Of a stretch of 37,248 nucleotides of DNA, positions 16,603-22,889 are shown piece after piece. Both the position numbers and the translations under genes were made by a program. Positions within the stretch are counted from its first letter, which is position 1, and each line of letters opens with the position of its first letter. Origin of the DNA: a virus; the IMG/VR virus record IMGVR_UViG_3300023174_000366, positions 1-37,248 of that record; one strand, written 5' to 3'. The notes below the pieces were generated by a model. The model saw only the letters and a program-made list of their open reading frames with translations, did not search any database and was not told the origin of the DNA.

Positions 16603-16718
16603 TTGAAGAGGCGATAGTCCTAGTAGGTTGGCTGCTAGTATATGCGATTCCAGTGGGTATCCTTGCCTATTGGTTAGAGAAGAAGTTACAAGACACAGAA
16701 GGAGGAAAAGATGAGTGA
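16599..16718 (+). CDS. Single-span small membrane protein
   Basis: 39 residues. Residues 4-25 (EAIVLVGWLLVYAIPVGILA) form a membrane helix, followed by a charged tail (EKKLQDTEGGKDE). It starts in an ATGA overlap and itself overlaps the next gene by eight bases. An early membrane peptide could alter host envelope physiology or exclude other phages. The function is unknown. Confidence 0.6.
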   Translation: MIEEAIVLVGWLLVYAIPVGILAYWLEKKLQDTEGGKDE

Positions 16719-16920
16719 GCAGGATAAGATGGCGCAGTTTGTATTTACCGTGGTGATAGCACCAGCAAACAAGCAGTATGAAATAGAACTATGGGATTTT
16801 GCTGGCACAGAGCCAAAGCAACTTGCCACAGGTGGAGGCAGCAACTGGCGCACAGCGTTAGGGCAGGCACTATCTAAGATCGAACTACCAACAGATAAGG
16901 AAGAGGTTGCTGATGTCTAA
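16711..16920 (+). CDS. Small unknown early protein
   Basis: 69 residues from the ATG at 16711, with GAAGGAGG upstream. The N-terminal half looks like a beta hairpin (FVFTVVIAPANKQYEIELWDF). A Gly-rich turn (ATGGGSNWRTALGQALSKI) leads into a helix. The fold resembles small double-stranded-RNA- or dsDNA-mimic-like proteins only superficially, so I assign no function. Confidence 0.6.
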   Translation: MSEQDKMAQFVFTVVIAPANKQYEIELWDFAGTEPKQLATGGGSNWRTALGQALSKIELPTDKEEVADV

Positions 16921-17056
16921 TAAAATGGTTTTAATTCTAGAATTAGCAGACGGTGTTCTATGTGAAGACCTTGCTACAAATATCAACGCAGAAATTCTTT
17001 GCCGTCTTGAAGAAGATGACAAACTAATTAAAGGTTGGGAATGGATATACGGATGA
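16913..17056 (+). CDS. Small unknown early protein (47 residues)
   Basis: It starts at the ATG at 16913 inside the end of the previous gene and runs to TGA at 17054-17056. The sequence is acidic and hydrophobic (MVLILELADGVLCEDLATN, ending KGWEWIYG). The long overlap-based coupling supports translation. The family is not recognised. A 12-codon frame starting at 17053 follows before the next real gene. Confidence 0.55.
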   Translation: MSNKMVLILELADGVLCEDLATNINAEILCRLEEDDKLIKGWEWIYG

Positions 17057-17083
17057 GTAAACAATTAAAACAGGAGGACTCTA

Positions 17084-17260
17084 ATGTCTGAGCCTACGGT
17101 AGATTACCTATTAACTAAAGCAAATATGTGCCGTAACCTAGCACTCACGCAGATCAATGCGGGAGAGGGCGAGAAGGCAGCAAAAAATCTAATGCGTATG
17201 GTTAAGGCGTTAGGTGAAGTCGAAATACTAATCGAGAGAAAGGGAGAAAACAATGAGTAA
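17084..17260 (+). CDS. Small helical early protein (58 residues)
   Basis: The ATG at 17084 follows CAGGAGG. The product is helical, with an acidic start (SEPTVDYLLTKANMC) and a long amphipathic helix with many Lys and Glu. It may be a dimeric helical hairpin. No family is recognised. The next gene overlaps by 8 bases. Confidence 0.55.
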   Translation: MSEPTVDYLLTKANMCRNLALTQINAGEGEKAAKNLMRMVKALGEVEILIERKGENNE

Positions 17261-17375
17261 ATATAAATGTGGGTATTGCGATTGGGAAAACTCGGACGCA
17301 GGATTCTTTTGGTATCACTCTGGCAAAAACTATTGCTCACTACACAAAGAGGGAAAGGATACACCAAATGACTGA
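17253..17375 (+). CDS. Small zinc-ribbon-like protein (40 residues)
   Basis: ATG at 17253 with AAGGGAG upstream. It contains CGYCDW near the N-terminus and YHSGKNYCSLHK near the C-terminus, giving three cysteines plus histidines that could chelate one zinc. It overlaps both neighbours by a few bases. The role is unknown. Confidence 0.6.
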   Translation: MSKYKCGYCDWENSDAGFFWYHSGKNYCSLHKEGKDTPND

Positions 17376-17622
17376 GGATAACTTGGTGGCATTCCACCCA
17401 AAGAATAAATTGGTAAACTTTTATGAGATAGCAGGAGAAGACGGCAACGCAGTATGGGGCGGGGAAGATCCGCATAGCGCAGTCGAGTGGCTTAAACGAT
17501 CACCCTTGAACTCACGCTTACTGGTCTCTTGTTGGGAAGCAGGGGAAGAGGATGCGCGATTGATAATTGAACCCATTGACATCACAAAGATTGTCTTTGC
17601 GGTAATGGCAGGTACACAATGA
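17368..17622 (+). CDS. Unknown early protein (84 residues)
   Basis: I chose the ATG at 17368, which overlaps the previous stop region. The longer frame would run through the zinc-ribbon gene. The protein has a beta-rich core (LVNFYEIAGEDGNAVWGG, RLLVSCWEAGEEDARLI). It is acidic. No family is recognised. The following tiny membrane gene starts four bases before its end. Confidence 0.6.
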   Translation: MTEDNLVAFHPKNKLVNFYEIAGEDGNAVWGGEDPHSAVEWLKRSPLNSRLLVSCWEAGEEDARLIIEPIDITKIVFAVMAGTQ

Positions 17623-17711
17623 ACCTACTAATTGGAATAGTTATTGTGATGTTGATAGCCTATGTTCTAATCGTATGGGAGGACAAGGCAAATGATGGAG
17701 GCAAGCAATAA
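17619..17711 (+). CDS. Tiny membrane peptide (30 residues)
   Basis: ATG at 17619 in an ATGA overlap, TAA at 17709-17711. Residues 2-19 (NLLIGIVIVMLIAYVLIV) form one membrane helix, followed by a short polar tail. The first gene of the overlapping trio begins inside it. The size and the strongly hydrophobic helix support a real membrane peptide; the function is unknown. Confidence 0.5.
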   Translation: MNLLIGIVIVMLIAYVLIVWEDKANDGGKQ

Positions 17712-18000
17712 AAGATTGGTTGGTGCTGCTAATCAAGCAGTGCGCCAACGCAACTACAGAAGGGCAAGAGATCGTGCGCTAGTGCGTCTTGCTCATCTTT
17801 ACCCTGATACCTATAAGCAATTGCTCGAAATGGAGAAGAAGACAGATGAACAAGAAGGCAAAACGTGGCTTGACCTTAGCGGTAATACTGTTCCTGTTGT
17901 TGGTGTTCGTATCCAAACAGCAGAAGGAAGAGGTGCCCCTGCCACCAAAGGAAATAGTAATAGAGACACAAACGAAAGCAACAATGGAGGAGAAGCGTGA
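17692..18000 (+). CDS. Basic helical protein, first of three overlapping frames
   Basis: 102 residues from tandem ATG codons at 17692, with GGAGG upstream. The N-terminal half is Arg-rich and helical (NQAVRQRNYRRARDRALVRLA) and could bind nucleic acid. The C-terminal half (after about residue 52) is hydrophilic, low-complexity and Asn/Gly/Thr-rich. That weak half is exactly where the transglycosylase gene begins in another frame. This suggests the second frame was overprinted on a tolerant tail, or the reverse. Its stop overlaps the next start (GTGA). Confidence 0.6.
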   Translation: MMEASNKRLVGAANQAVRQRNYRRARDRALVRLAHLYPDTYKQLLEMEKKTDEQEGKTWLDLSGNTVPVVGVRIQTAEGRGAPATKGNSNRDTNESNNGGEA

Positions 18001-18271
18001 GAACAAAGCACTTGTCATTAGTTACGCAACAGCACTCGGATACCCTAGTCGAGAAGTCAAATGCCTTGTCGCCTTATGGACCCGTGAGAGCAGGTTTGAC
18101 CACCTCTCAGATAACCCCAGAAGCACGGCTTACGGAATTGCTCAACTCCTTGGAGAGCGCAGTCGAGATCCTGAATTACAAGTCCTTCGTGGCTTACGAT
18201 ACCTTGAACACCGCTATGGAAAATCTGCGTGTCGTGCTCTCAAACATAGTGACAGAAGAGGATGGTACTGA
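17846..18271 (+). CDS. Membrane-anchored lytic transglycosylase (SLT/lysozyme-like)
   Basis: 141 residues from the ATG at 17846 (GGAGAAGAAG upstream). Residues about 8-22 (GLTLAVILFLLLVFV) form a signal anchor and residues 23-50 a Lys/Glu/Pro linker. Residues 56-141 are a compact lysozyme-like domain with catalytic Glu81 in LWTRESRFDH, the motif AYGIAQLLG (95-103) and an end RGLRYLEHRYG through RRGWY typical of short transglycosylase domains in phages. It would cleave glycan strands outside the membrane. It is encoded in the early operon, not the lysis cassette. It overlaps the previous gene by 155 bases, and the next gene lies almost wholly within it in another frame. Confidence 0.75.
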   Translation: MNKKAKRGLTLAVILFLLLVFVSKQQKEEVPLPPKEIVIETQTKATMEEKRENKALVISYATALGYPSREVKCLVALWTRESRFDHLSDNPRSTAYGIAQLLGERSRDPELQVLRGLRYLEHRYGKSACRALKHSDRRGWY

Positions 18272-18281
18272 TACACTTTAA
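17997..18281 (+). CDS. Helical protein overlapping the transglycosylase gene in another frame
   Basis: 94 residues from a GTG start in a GTGA overlap, with the strong ribosome site GGAGGAG. The second half is a convincing amphipathic helix pair (ARLTELLNSLESAVEIL then DTLNTAMENLRVVLSNI) with an acidic end. Bases 17997-18271 also encode the catalytic domain of the transglycosylase, in a different frame. Because that domain is strongly constrained, this would be a true dual-coding region if both are made. The good start signals favour translation. No family is recognised. Confidence 0.5.
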   Translation: MRTKHLSLVTQQHSDTLVEKSNALSPYGPVRAGLTTSQITPEARLTELLNSLESAVEILNYKSFVAYDTLNTAMENLRVVLSNIVTEEDGTDTL

Positions 18282-18304
18282 TTCGCATCCTCCTTTCGGG
18301 CGAC

Positions 18305-18344
18305 AAAGAGCCTCACCGCTACCCTTCCTGCGGTGGGGTTCTTT
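18305..18344. terminator. Bidirectional terminator between early and replication operons
   Basis: The arms 18305-18319 and 18330-18344 pair over 15 bp with two G-T wobbles and a 10-base loop. The core is CACCGC/GCGGTG, and the arm ends AAAGA/TTCTTT give short T runs in both directions. It lies exactly between the end of the rightward early operon (18,281) and the end of the leftward replication operon (18,346), as expected for convergent units. Confidence 0.8.
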
Positions 18345-18345
18345 G

Positions 18346-18519
18346 CTATCCGCCTGTGGAATAGAAGCCTTTACCCTTAAATGTAACAGAAGGAGAAGAC
18401 CACACACGACTCATAGTTGTGTGGCAATCAAAGCACATAGGGTCACTAACCTCAGCGTGAATAGAACGCTCAACTGTTAGTTCACTGTTGCACTTGTCGC
18501 ACTTGTAATCGTAGTTCAT
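18346..18519 (-). CDS. FmdB-like zinc-ribbon protein
   Basis: 57 residues. The ATG at 18517-18519 overlaps the sigma gene's stop (ATGA). The sequence follows the FmdB regulatory-protein pattern: YDYKCDKCNSE with CxxC, then CFDCHTTMSRVWSSP with the second CxxC, and the family's ending VTFKGKGFYSTGG. FmdB-type ribbons bind one zinc and are suspected regulators, often adjacent to translation or transcription genes. Here it is the last gene of the replication operon, immediately before the terminator. Confidence 0.85.
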   Translation of the reverse strand: MNYDYKCDKCNSELTVERSIHAEVSDPMCFDCHTTMSRVWSSPSVTFKGKGFYSTGG

Positions 18520-19163
18520 TGGTAAGGCGACTCCCCTCCCATAAAGTTAAGTATCTTACGCAAAGCATTAGAACATCTGCGATCAGCAGTAGAAATAGCA
18601 CACTCTGTTGCCTCGCTTAACTGTTGTAATGTGTAGTTCTCGTGGTATCTAAGGCGCAAGATATTCTTCTCATCTTCTTCCAGTAGTTCATAAGACTTCT
18701 TGATGTCAATAAGTGTGGCTAATAGGTTGCCACCTTCTGCGGGGGCAGCGGGTTTACGTGGTGTGCCATCATTGACTAGGTTCTGTGCTTGTTCGATAGC
18801 AGTATCATTGACCACGCTTGCGATAACGTATGGTAACAACTGCGCAATAGTAATAACATCATAGAAGGACTCATCATTGGTCTGGTATCCAGACCTAGTA
18901 GCCTTCTCTTTACGGGCATAGCGTTCAACGCCACGCCTCATCTGGTATGCGATACGCTTTTGATTGATAAGACGTTGGGTGTCATCCTCTTCATCAAGTA
19001 ACTCATTGAAGTAGGACACACGTGTCATCAACCAAGCGTATGCTTCTTGCGTTAAGTCAGCACGATCTACATACTTACGATAACGACGATGAACAATAGT
19101 TACCACGCTAGGTACAAGATCATTAAGTATTGGATGTGGGTCAGTCACTAGGCCAATTTCCAT
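18516..19163 (-). CDS. Phage RNA polymerase sigma-like factor
   Basis: 215 residues. Residues about 30-50 (YVDRADLTQEAYAWLMTRV) match the core-binding part of sigma region 2, DLTQEA being characteristic. Residues about 160-207 (LEEDEKNILRLRYHENYTL, then QLSEATECAISTADRRC) form a region 4 helix-turn-helix that would read -35 elements. Between them lies a longer, less conserved linker. The organisation is that of small (ECF-like) sigma factors, so it may redirect host polymerase to phage promoters, plausibly those of the late operon. It overlaps the MazG/DUF1599-like gene by 23 bases. The ribosome site is weak, and a downstream GTG is a possible alternative start. Confidence 0.75.
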   Translation of the reverse strand: MEIGLVTDPHPILNDLVPSVVTIVHRRYRKYVDRADLTQEAYAWLMTRVSYFNELLDEEDDTQRLINQKRIAYQMRRGVERYARKEKATRSGYQTNDESFYDVITIAQLLPYVIASVVNDTAIEQAQNLVNDGTPRKPAAPAEGGNLLATLIDIKKSYELLEEDEKNILRLRYHENYTLQQLSEATECAISTADRRCSNALRKILNFMGGESPYQ

Positions 19164-19446
19164 CTAATACCATCAGCGCAATAGCACTGTAGTTAAGTAG
19201 ATCAATAAAGGAATCACGCAACGACTCGTTCTCAGGTGTAGCACCGCTATCTATCAGGTGATTGATGCGTGCTGTCTTATCCCACATACGTACACGCAGT
19301 CCATTAAGCGGACCGCCTGGTGCGCCAGCGATATTCTTTGGACCGTAGTCCTTGTGCTTTTGGAGCAACAGGTTACCTGCCCCATCTAATACTTCCCACA
19401 TATCAGCAACAAACTTTACGTGCTTGAGGTCTACGTCTTCATCCAT
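19141..19446 (-). CDS. MazG/DUF1599-like nucleotide-associated protein
   Basis: 101 residues. The start at 19446 has GGAGG and a TGATG overlap with the primase stop. The helical pattern LLQKHKDYGPKNI, RVRMWDKTARINHLI and ESLRDSFIDLLNYSAIAL is that of the DUF1599 / all-alpha NTP-pyrophosphatase-like group common in phages. Conserved acidic residues (ESLRDSFIDLL) would hold magnesium. It may act on nucleotides or modified nucleotides during replication, or on alarmone levels. The substrate cannot be read from sequence. Confidence 0.7.
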   Translation of the reverse strand: MDEDVDLKHVKFVADMWEVLDGAGNLLLQKHKDYGPKNIAGAPGGPLNGLRVRMWDKTARINHLIDSGATPENESLRDSFIDLLNYSAIALMVLDGNWPSD

Positions 19447-20087
19447 CACACACCTCCAAATAATTTCAACGCCTCATCCTTACCGTGTGTAAGGTAGAAG
19501 TCATTAATGTCCATTGATGGAGGCAACGATACTATACGTGAGTTCATTACCTCTTGTGACACACGACGGGAGAACTCTGCTCCTGGGTTGGTGCCATCAT
19601 CCTTGATGTCGTTATCACCTACGATATAAACTGTGTCGTAACCAGTAAACAACTTAACAAAGTGCGGCTTCCAAGCCTGTACTCCTGGCACACCAACAGC
19701 AGGTATACCAATCAAACCTGATACAACTACTGCGTCCAACTCACCTTCACATACAACAATCCTATGTGAATCAATAGTTACATCAGCAACATTAAACAGG
19801 TGACCCTTCTGTCCTGTGGGTGCACCATACTTAGGCTTGCCATCATCTAGCCTACGAAACTTAACACCAACACACATACCAAGTGCAGTCAGGTATGGAA
19901 TAGATAACCAACCAGTGTGATTCTCGTGCCCATTGATAGGGTCAGTGACTAGACCTAATGAATACTGTAGTGCAATCTCCTCAGATATCCCACGTCCTTC
20001 GAGATATGCCAGAGCCTTTTCGTCCAGGCTTTTGCTGTAACGTGTGACCGCTTCCAGCAACGATTTCGATTGCTCGTTTGAGTGCAT
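19446..20087 (-). CDS. Primase TOPRIM subunit/half
   Basis: 213 residues. After an N-terminal helix region (KALAYLEGRGISEEIALQYS, typical of DnaG between zinc and catalytic domains) comes a TOPRIM domain with CEGELDA (Glu114) and VGDNDIKDDG (Asp158, Asp160), the metal-binding residues of primases and topoisomerases. It overlaps the zinc-finger ORF by 107 bases in the +1 frame. A GGAG seven bases before its ATG permits separate translation. Together the halves make one bacterial-type primase for lagging-strand or origin priming. The split could be natural, a programmed +1 shift or an assembly indel. Confidence 0.85.
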   Translation of the reverse strand: MHSNEQSKSLLEAVTRYSKSLDEKALAYLEGRGISEEIALQYSLGLVTDPINGHENHTGWLSIPYLTALGMCVGVKFRRLDDGKPKYGAPTGQKGHLFNVADVTIDSHRIVVCEGELDAVVVSGLIGIPAVGVPGVQAWKPHFVKLFTGYDTVYIVGDNDIKDDGTNPGAEFSRRVSQEVMNSRIVSLPPSMDINDFYLTHGKDEALKLFGGV

Positions 20088-20358
20088 CCTTAAACTCCAA
20101 GTTCTCTATGATACTGACAACATTTACTGCGTTGCCACCCTTACCGCAGGTGTGACAAAAGAATAGGTTGTCGTGAGTATTGATGACAGCACTACGTCTT
20201 TTGTCTGGGTGGATGCAGCACCTAACAGATGCGCTTTTACCTTCTCTTACTTCTCCTCCATAATGGAGAACAATTGCTGCTATGGGGATTGTATTTGCAT
20301 CAACGGGACCTTTGAATTTTCCCGCTTTACGTACCCTGGACCAGTCCTGTGCTGACAT
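19981..20358 (-). CDS. Primase zinc-binding (CHC2) subunit/half
   Basis: 125 residues, starting at the ATG at 20358 because AAGGGG lies just upstream. A CHC2 zinc finger spans about 48-71 (CIHPDKRRSAVINTHD, then FFCHTCGKGG), with ligands C48, H50, C68 and C71. It ends in a low-complexity tail (KPGRKGSGISRRTW) that lies in the overlap with the TOPRIM ORF. The CHC2 domain recognises the single-stranded template for the catalytic half. The last ~35 residues look like out-of-frame coding, which hints that the biologically relevant product may continue into the other frame. Confidence 0.8.
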   Translation of the reverse strand: MSAQDWSRVRKAGKFKGPVDANTIPIAAIVLHYGGEVREGKSASVRCCIHPDKRRSAVINTHDNLFFCHTCGKGGNAVNVVSIIENLEFKDALKRAIEIVAGSGHTLQQKPGRKGSGISRRTWDI

Positions 20359-20459
20359 ACACACCCCTTGTCATTGCAATTATCGTGATACTTAGCCGCA
20401 CGTTTGTAATGTCCTGATGCATTTTCCACACCTGCGTTAATACATTTACTACAAATCAT
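20280..20459 (-). CDS. Small cysteine/histidine-rich protein (59 residues)
   Basis: ATG at 20457-20459 in an ATGA overlap with the preceding gene. It begins MICSKCINAGVENASGHY and contains HDNCNDKGCVCQHRTGPG. Six cysteines plus histidines suggest two zinc sites. The motif H-x-C...GCxCQHRTG is one I associate with small actinophage proteins of unknown function. Its last 26 codons overlap the start of the primase zinc-finger gene in another frame. Confidence 0.6.
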   Translation of the reverse strand: MICSKCINAGVENASGHYKRAAKYHDNCNDKGCVCQHRTGPGYVKRENSKVPLMQIQSP

Positions 20460-20941
20460 TTGAACTCCTTCAGTTCAGTAACTGGCACACGCCATCCACC
20501 AATAGTTTCATCTCTGTACTGTGCTATTGCATACTGTTTAGGGTTACACCAGCCATACACTTCAACCTGCGAGTAGTAATCCTCATCAATAATCTTTGTG
20601 CCTACTATTATCTTACCGTTATCTTTACTCCAGAACGGAATCGAATCACGTGTACGTACTGTGCGTACCTCAAAGTTCACACCAACATCAGGCAACTTAG
20701 CCCGACGGGGATGTAAGTCATTGGGATACCAAGGTATATTCCAAGATGAGTCAGTAAGAGATGCTACTGCCCACTCAGAGACGTTGGCTCGGACATTTGC
20801 AAGAAGTTCGTGCTCTAGGTAGCCGTTCTTCTTACCATCTGCATAGTTTGGTCTGTCTACAGAACCATACTTAGCAAGCCAACGCTCCGTGGCGAGCATC
20901 GTACAAACTCTTACCTCATCTTTACTCAGATGTACTATCAT
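20456..20941 (-). CDS. Unknown protein, possible nuclease fold
   Basis: 161 residues. The C-terminal two thirds contain LPDVGVNFEVRTVRTRDSIP and IIDEDYYSQVEVYGWCN. The D...E-V-R arrangement and the following Lys resemble a degenerate PD-(D/E)XK core, but I cannot identify a complete catalytic set. The N-terminal part is helical and Tyr/Asn-rich. It sits among replication/repair genes between an acidic peptide gene and the Cys/His-rich gene, coupled to both. A recombination or protection role is possible. Confidence 0.6.
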   Translation of the reverse strand: MIVHLSKDEVRVCTMLATERWLAKYGSVDRPNYADGKKNGYLEHELLANVRANVSEWAVASLTDSSWNIPWYPNDLHPRRAKLPDVGVNFEVRTVRTRDSIPFWSKDNGKIIVGTKIIDEDYYSQVEVYGWCNPKQYAIAQYRDETIGGWRVPVTELKEFK

Positions 20942-21059
20942 CTGCCTCTTCTAAAGTAGTTGAATCTTCAACCACTTCTTCTACTTGTACGACTTCTTGT
21001 ACAACTTCTGGTACTAGGATCTCTGTCGTTGTTATGCTTCCTTCTGGTACTGGTGTCAT
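20922..21059 (-). CDS. Small acidic Val/Glu-rich protein (45 residues)
   Basis: ATG at 21057-21059 (ATGA overlap, AAAGGAG upstream), TAA at 20922-20924. The peptide is extremely acidic and repetitive (ILVPEVVQEVVQVEEVVED, then Thr/Glu/Asp/Ser). It carries strong negative charge and beta/coil propensity, so it might mimic nucleic acid or inhibit a host nuclease. That is only a suggestion. It overlaps the next gene by 20 bases. Confidence 0.5.
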   Translation of the reverse strand: MTPVPEGSITTTEILVPEVVQEVVQVEEVVEDSTTLEEADDSTSE

Positions 21060-21406
21060 TGTTTCTCCTTTAGCCATTGAGTTAAGTCTTGGATTACCCA
21101 AGCCTGATCTATTGAAGCGTTGCGACGCTTAACTACAACGTAAGACATAGGTACTTCCCCGATACCTCTTGCCTTGGCATAGTTAAGCGCCTCAACTTGC
21201 GCTTCTCTCCAGAACTCAGGCAGGGAAAGGGTCTGCCTGTTCTTGAGTTCAAGGATGTAAGTTTCTCCAGATATGATAACAACCATATCTCCCTCATCCT
21301 TTGCCCCAGCCTTAGTCAGACGTTCTGCTATTACGCTTTTACTACGTAACCATTTCATTACATCTGTCTCAAACTGAGAACCTTTTCTTCCATTCTTATT
21401 AGCCAT
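21056..21406 (-). CDS. PD-(D/E)XK nuclease, Holliday-junction-resolvase-like
   Basis: 116 residues, starting at 21406 in a TAATG overlap. The core is GSQFETDVMKWLRSK (helix with early Glu), then KDEGDMVVI with Asp40, YILELKNRQ with Glu53-x-Lys55, and QVEALNYAKARG followed by SYVVVKRRN. That is the order of archaeal-type Hjc/RecB-like nucleases. It would cut branched or damaged DNA during replication or before packaging. It follows the ATPase gene, so the two may act together. Confidence 0.75.
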   Translation of the reverse strand: MANKNGRKGSQFETDVMKWLRSKSVIAERLTKAGAKDEGDMVVIISGETYILELKNRQTLSLPEFWREAQVEALNYAKARGIGEVPMSYVVVKRRNASIDQAWVIQDLTQWLKEKQ

Positions 21407-22236
21407 TAGGCTCGCAAGTATGCTCTGCCTTGTGCATCTTGATCTCCTATCTGACACGATGCGAAGTTAACAAATAGTGTAGCCCATCTTGAGGCATCTG
21501 CTGTGTGTGGACCGAAGCGATTCTTCACCGCAGCCACACGCAACATTCCTCCACCTTGGCCTGGCTCATAACCAAGCGTTAAGATTAACGCTGGTAACTG
21601 ACTGACCTTGCCGTGTATAGCACGACGTGGTGGTGGCATCATTGGTGAACCGTATTCACTCTGCTCTGATACGTGATGAAGTACTAAGACACAAGCCTCT
21701 GTCTTGCGTGCCATATCGTGCAACTCCATCATAATTGCACGTAGCCCAGCCCATTCATTGTCTGTCTCGGCTGCAACATTCATTAAGTTATCAATGATAA
21801 TTAACTCAGGTGCTATTCCATACAGTTCAACGTAGGCTTTAATTTCTAATTCAATGTCATCTAATGATGGACTTGAATCAAAGACCCATTGTATGTGCGA
21901 CATCTTATTAAGATGTTCAGCGTAGTAGTCAGGTTTGTAATCCATATTGGATTCAACTGTTAACTGTGTGTGCCCTGAGATCTGCGCAGCAGATCGCATT
22001 AGCACCGTAGCAGTATCAGTATCTGCGGAAAAGAAAAGTGTTGGTACCTTTGCCTTGATCGCATAGACGAGAGAGAACATACTCTTACCAGCGTTAGGGG
22101 CAGCAGCAACCATACATACTTGCCCTCGTCTAAATTTGATGGACTCACTAGCCAAGCCAGTCCATACATCAGGCAACGGCACAGCCTTAATAGCACTGGT
22201 ACCCAAAGCCCTCTTTAGATTAAGCAACTTCCTCAT
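21406..22236 (-). CDS. RecA/DnaB-superfamily ATPase (helicase or recombinase)
   Basis: About 276 residues from the ATG at 22236. An upstream TTG is possible. Walker A APNAGKS is at about residues 46-52, Walker B ELIIIDN (Asp149) at about 144-150, and a motif VLVLHHVSEQ with a downstream RAIHGKVSQLP loop follow. This is the single-domain architecture of DnaB-like helicases and RepA/Gp4-type RecA-fold ATPases lacking a primase domain. It probably unwinds DNA or remodels replication intermediates with the separately encoded primase. Its start lies inside the WhiB gene (17 bases). Confidence 0.85.
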   Translation of the reverse strand: MRKLLNLKRALGTSAIKAVPLPDVWTGLASESIKFRRGQVCMVAAAPNAGKSMFSLVYAIKAKVPTLFFSADTDTATVLMRSAAQISGHTQLTVESNMDYKPDYYAEHLNKMSHIQWVFDSSPSLDDIELEIKAYVELYGIAPELIIIDNLMNVAAETDNEWAGLRAIMMELHDMARKTEACVLVLHHVSEQSEYGSPMMPPPRRAIHGKVSQLPALILTLGYEPGQGGGMLRVAAVKNRFGPHTADASRWATLFVNFASCQIGDQDAQGRAYLRA

Positions 22237-22489
22237 CCCCTCCAAGATTTATTCTGCGTTGTCTTCTTAAAGCAAGACGTTCACGTGGTGCAAGCCCACC
22301 CCATATACCGTGCTGCTCTTTGCGGATTCCCCACTCAGCGCATTCAGTTCTATGAATACAAGACTTACAAATTGACTTCGCAAATTGAACATCTGCTGGA
22401 CTTACTAATCCCTTTTCTTTTTCAGGGAACCAGAAGTCTCCACCTACCTGTGCACATAACGGGTTCTCGTACTCACGAGGTTCCCGCAT
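22220..22489 (-). CDS. whiB: WhiB-family iron-sulfur transcriptional regulator
   Basis: 89 residues from the ATG at 22489, four bases after the upstream stop. The diagnostic WhiB pattern is complete: C12, then C41-x2-C44-x5-C50 (ICKSCIHRTEC), and the turn GIWGG (61-65), followed by a basic C-terminal tail (RERLALRRQRRI). Four cysteines hold a 4Fe-4S cluster. WhiB proteins bind the region 4 of the primary sigma factor. Mycobacteriophage WhiB proteins alter host transcription, so this may interfere with or redirect host promoters. It is strong evidence for an actinobacterial host. Confidence 0.95.
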   Translation of the reverse strand: MREPREYENPLCAQVGGDFWFPEKEKGLVSPADVQFAKSICKSCIHRTECAEWGIRKEQHGIWGGLAPRERLALRRQRRINLGGDEEVA

Positions 22490-22493
22490 CCTA

Positions 22494-22889
22494 TTATCGT
22501 AAGAAGATAGGGTCACACTTATCTACAGCACCCTTTGGTGAAGCACACATCCACGCTTTCCAAGGTCCACGTGCTGATACTCCATTACGGAATGCCATAT
22601 TTCCGTGCTTACAGGTTGGTGCCTGTCCTTCTGTTACTACTGGCGCAGGTGCTGCTACTGGTGTTGCGTTAAAAGATTCCGCAACTGATGCAACTGTTGG
22701 TGCTGCTGCTTGTACTGGTGCTGATGTTCCACCTTGTAAGTCATTACCTGTTGCGCGGATAAGTGTTGCCACCATTGAAAGATCTGTTAGACCTGTCTCT
22801 AGTTCCTTAACATTTGCTGCGTAAAGATTGATAAGTGTTCCATCGTTCAACTTGTAGTTGACTTGGAACTTTGTTCCTTCTGTAGCCAT
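22494..22889 (-). CDS. Putative ssDNA-/zinc-binding replication protein
   Basis: 131 residues, ATG right after the upstream nuclease's TAA, with GGAGG. Its N-terminal part (KFQVNYKLNDGTLINLYAAN, then Glu/Leu helix) is a small alpha/beta module. A Pro/Ala-rich linker (about 57-87) follows, then a zinc ribbon with CKHGN, WMCASPKG and DKCDP. This arrangement recurs in actinophage replication operons next to RecB/Cas4-like exonucleases. A single-strand-binding accessory role is likely but not shown. Confidence 0.65.
   Translation of the reverse strand: MATEGTKFQVNYKLNDGTLINLYAANVKELETGLTDLSMVATLIRATGNDLQGGTSAPVQAAAPTVASVAESFNATPVAAPAPVVTEGQAPTCKHGNMAFRNGVSARGPWKAWMCASPKGAVDKCDPIFLR

Noticed and set aside
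17053-17091. 12-codon frame between two early genes (and a 10-codon one at 15916)
   Set aside because: They overlap neighbours in the usual coupling style but are too short to claim as genes. They may only hand ribosomes to the next start.
17104-17475. Minus-strand frame of 123 codons in the early operon
   Set aside because: It is antisense to three coupled plus-strand genes, Ser/Phe/Arg-biased and without a start signal.
18262-18480. Plus-strand frame across the terminator
   Set aside because: It runs through the bidirectional terminator and is antisense to the FmdB-like gene, so it is a shadow.
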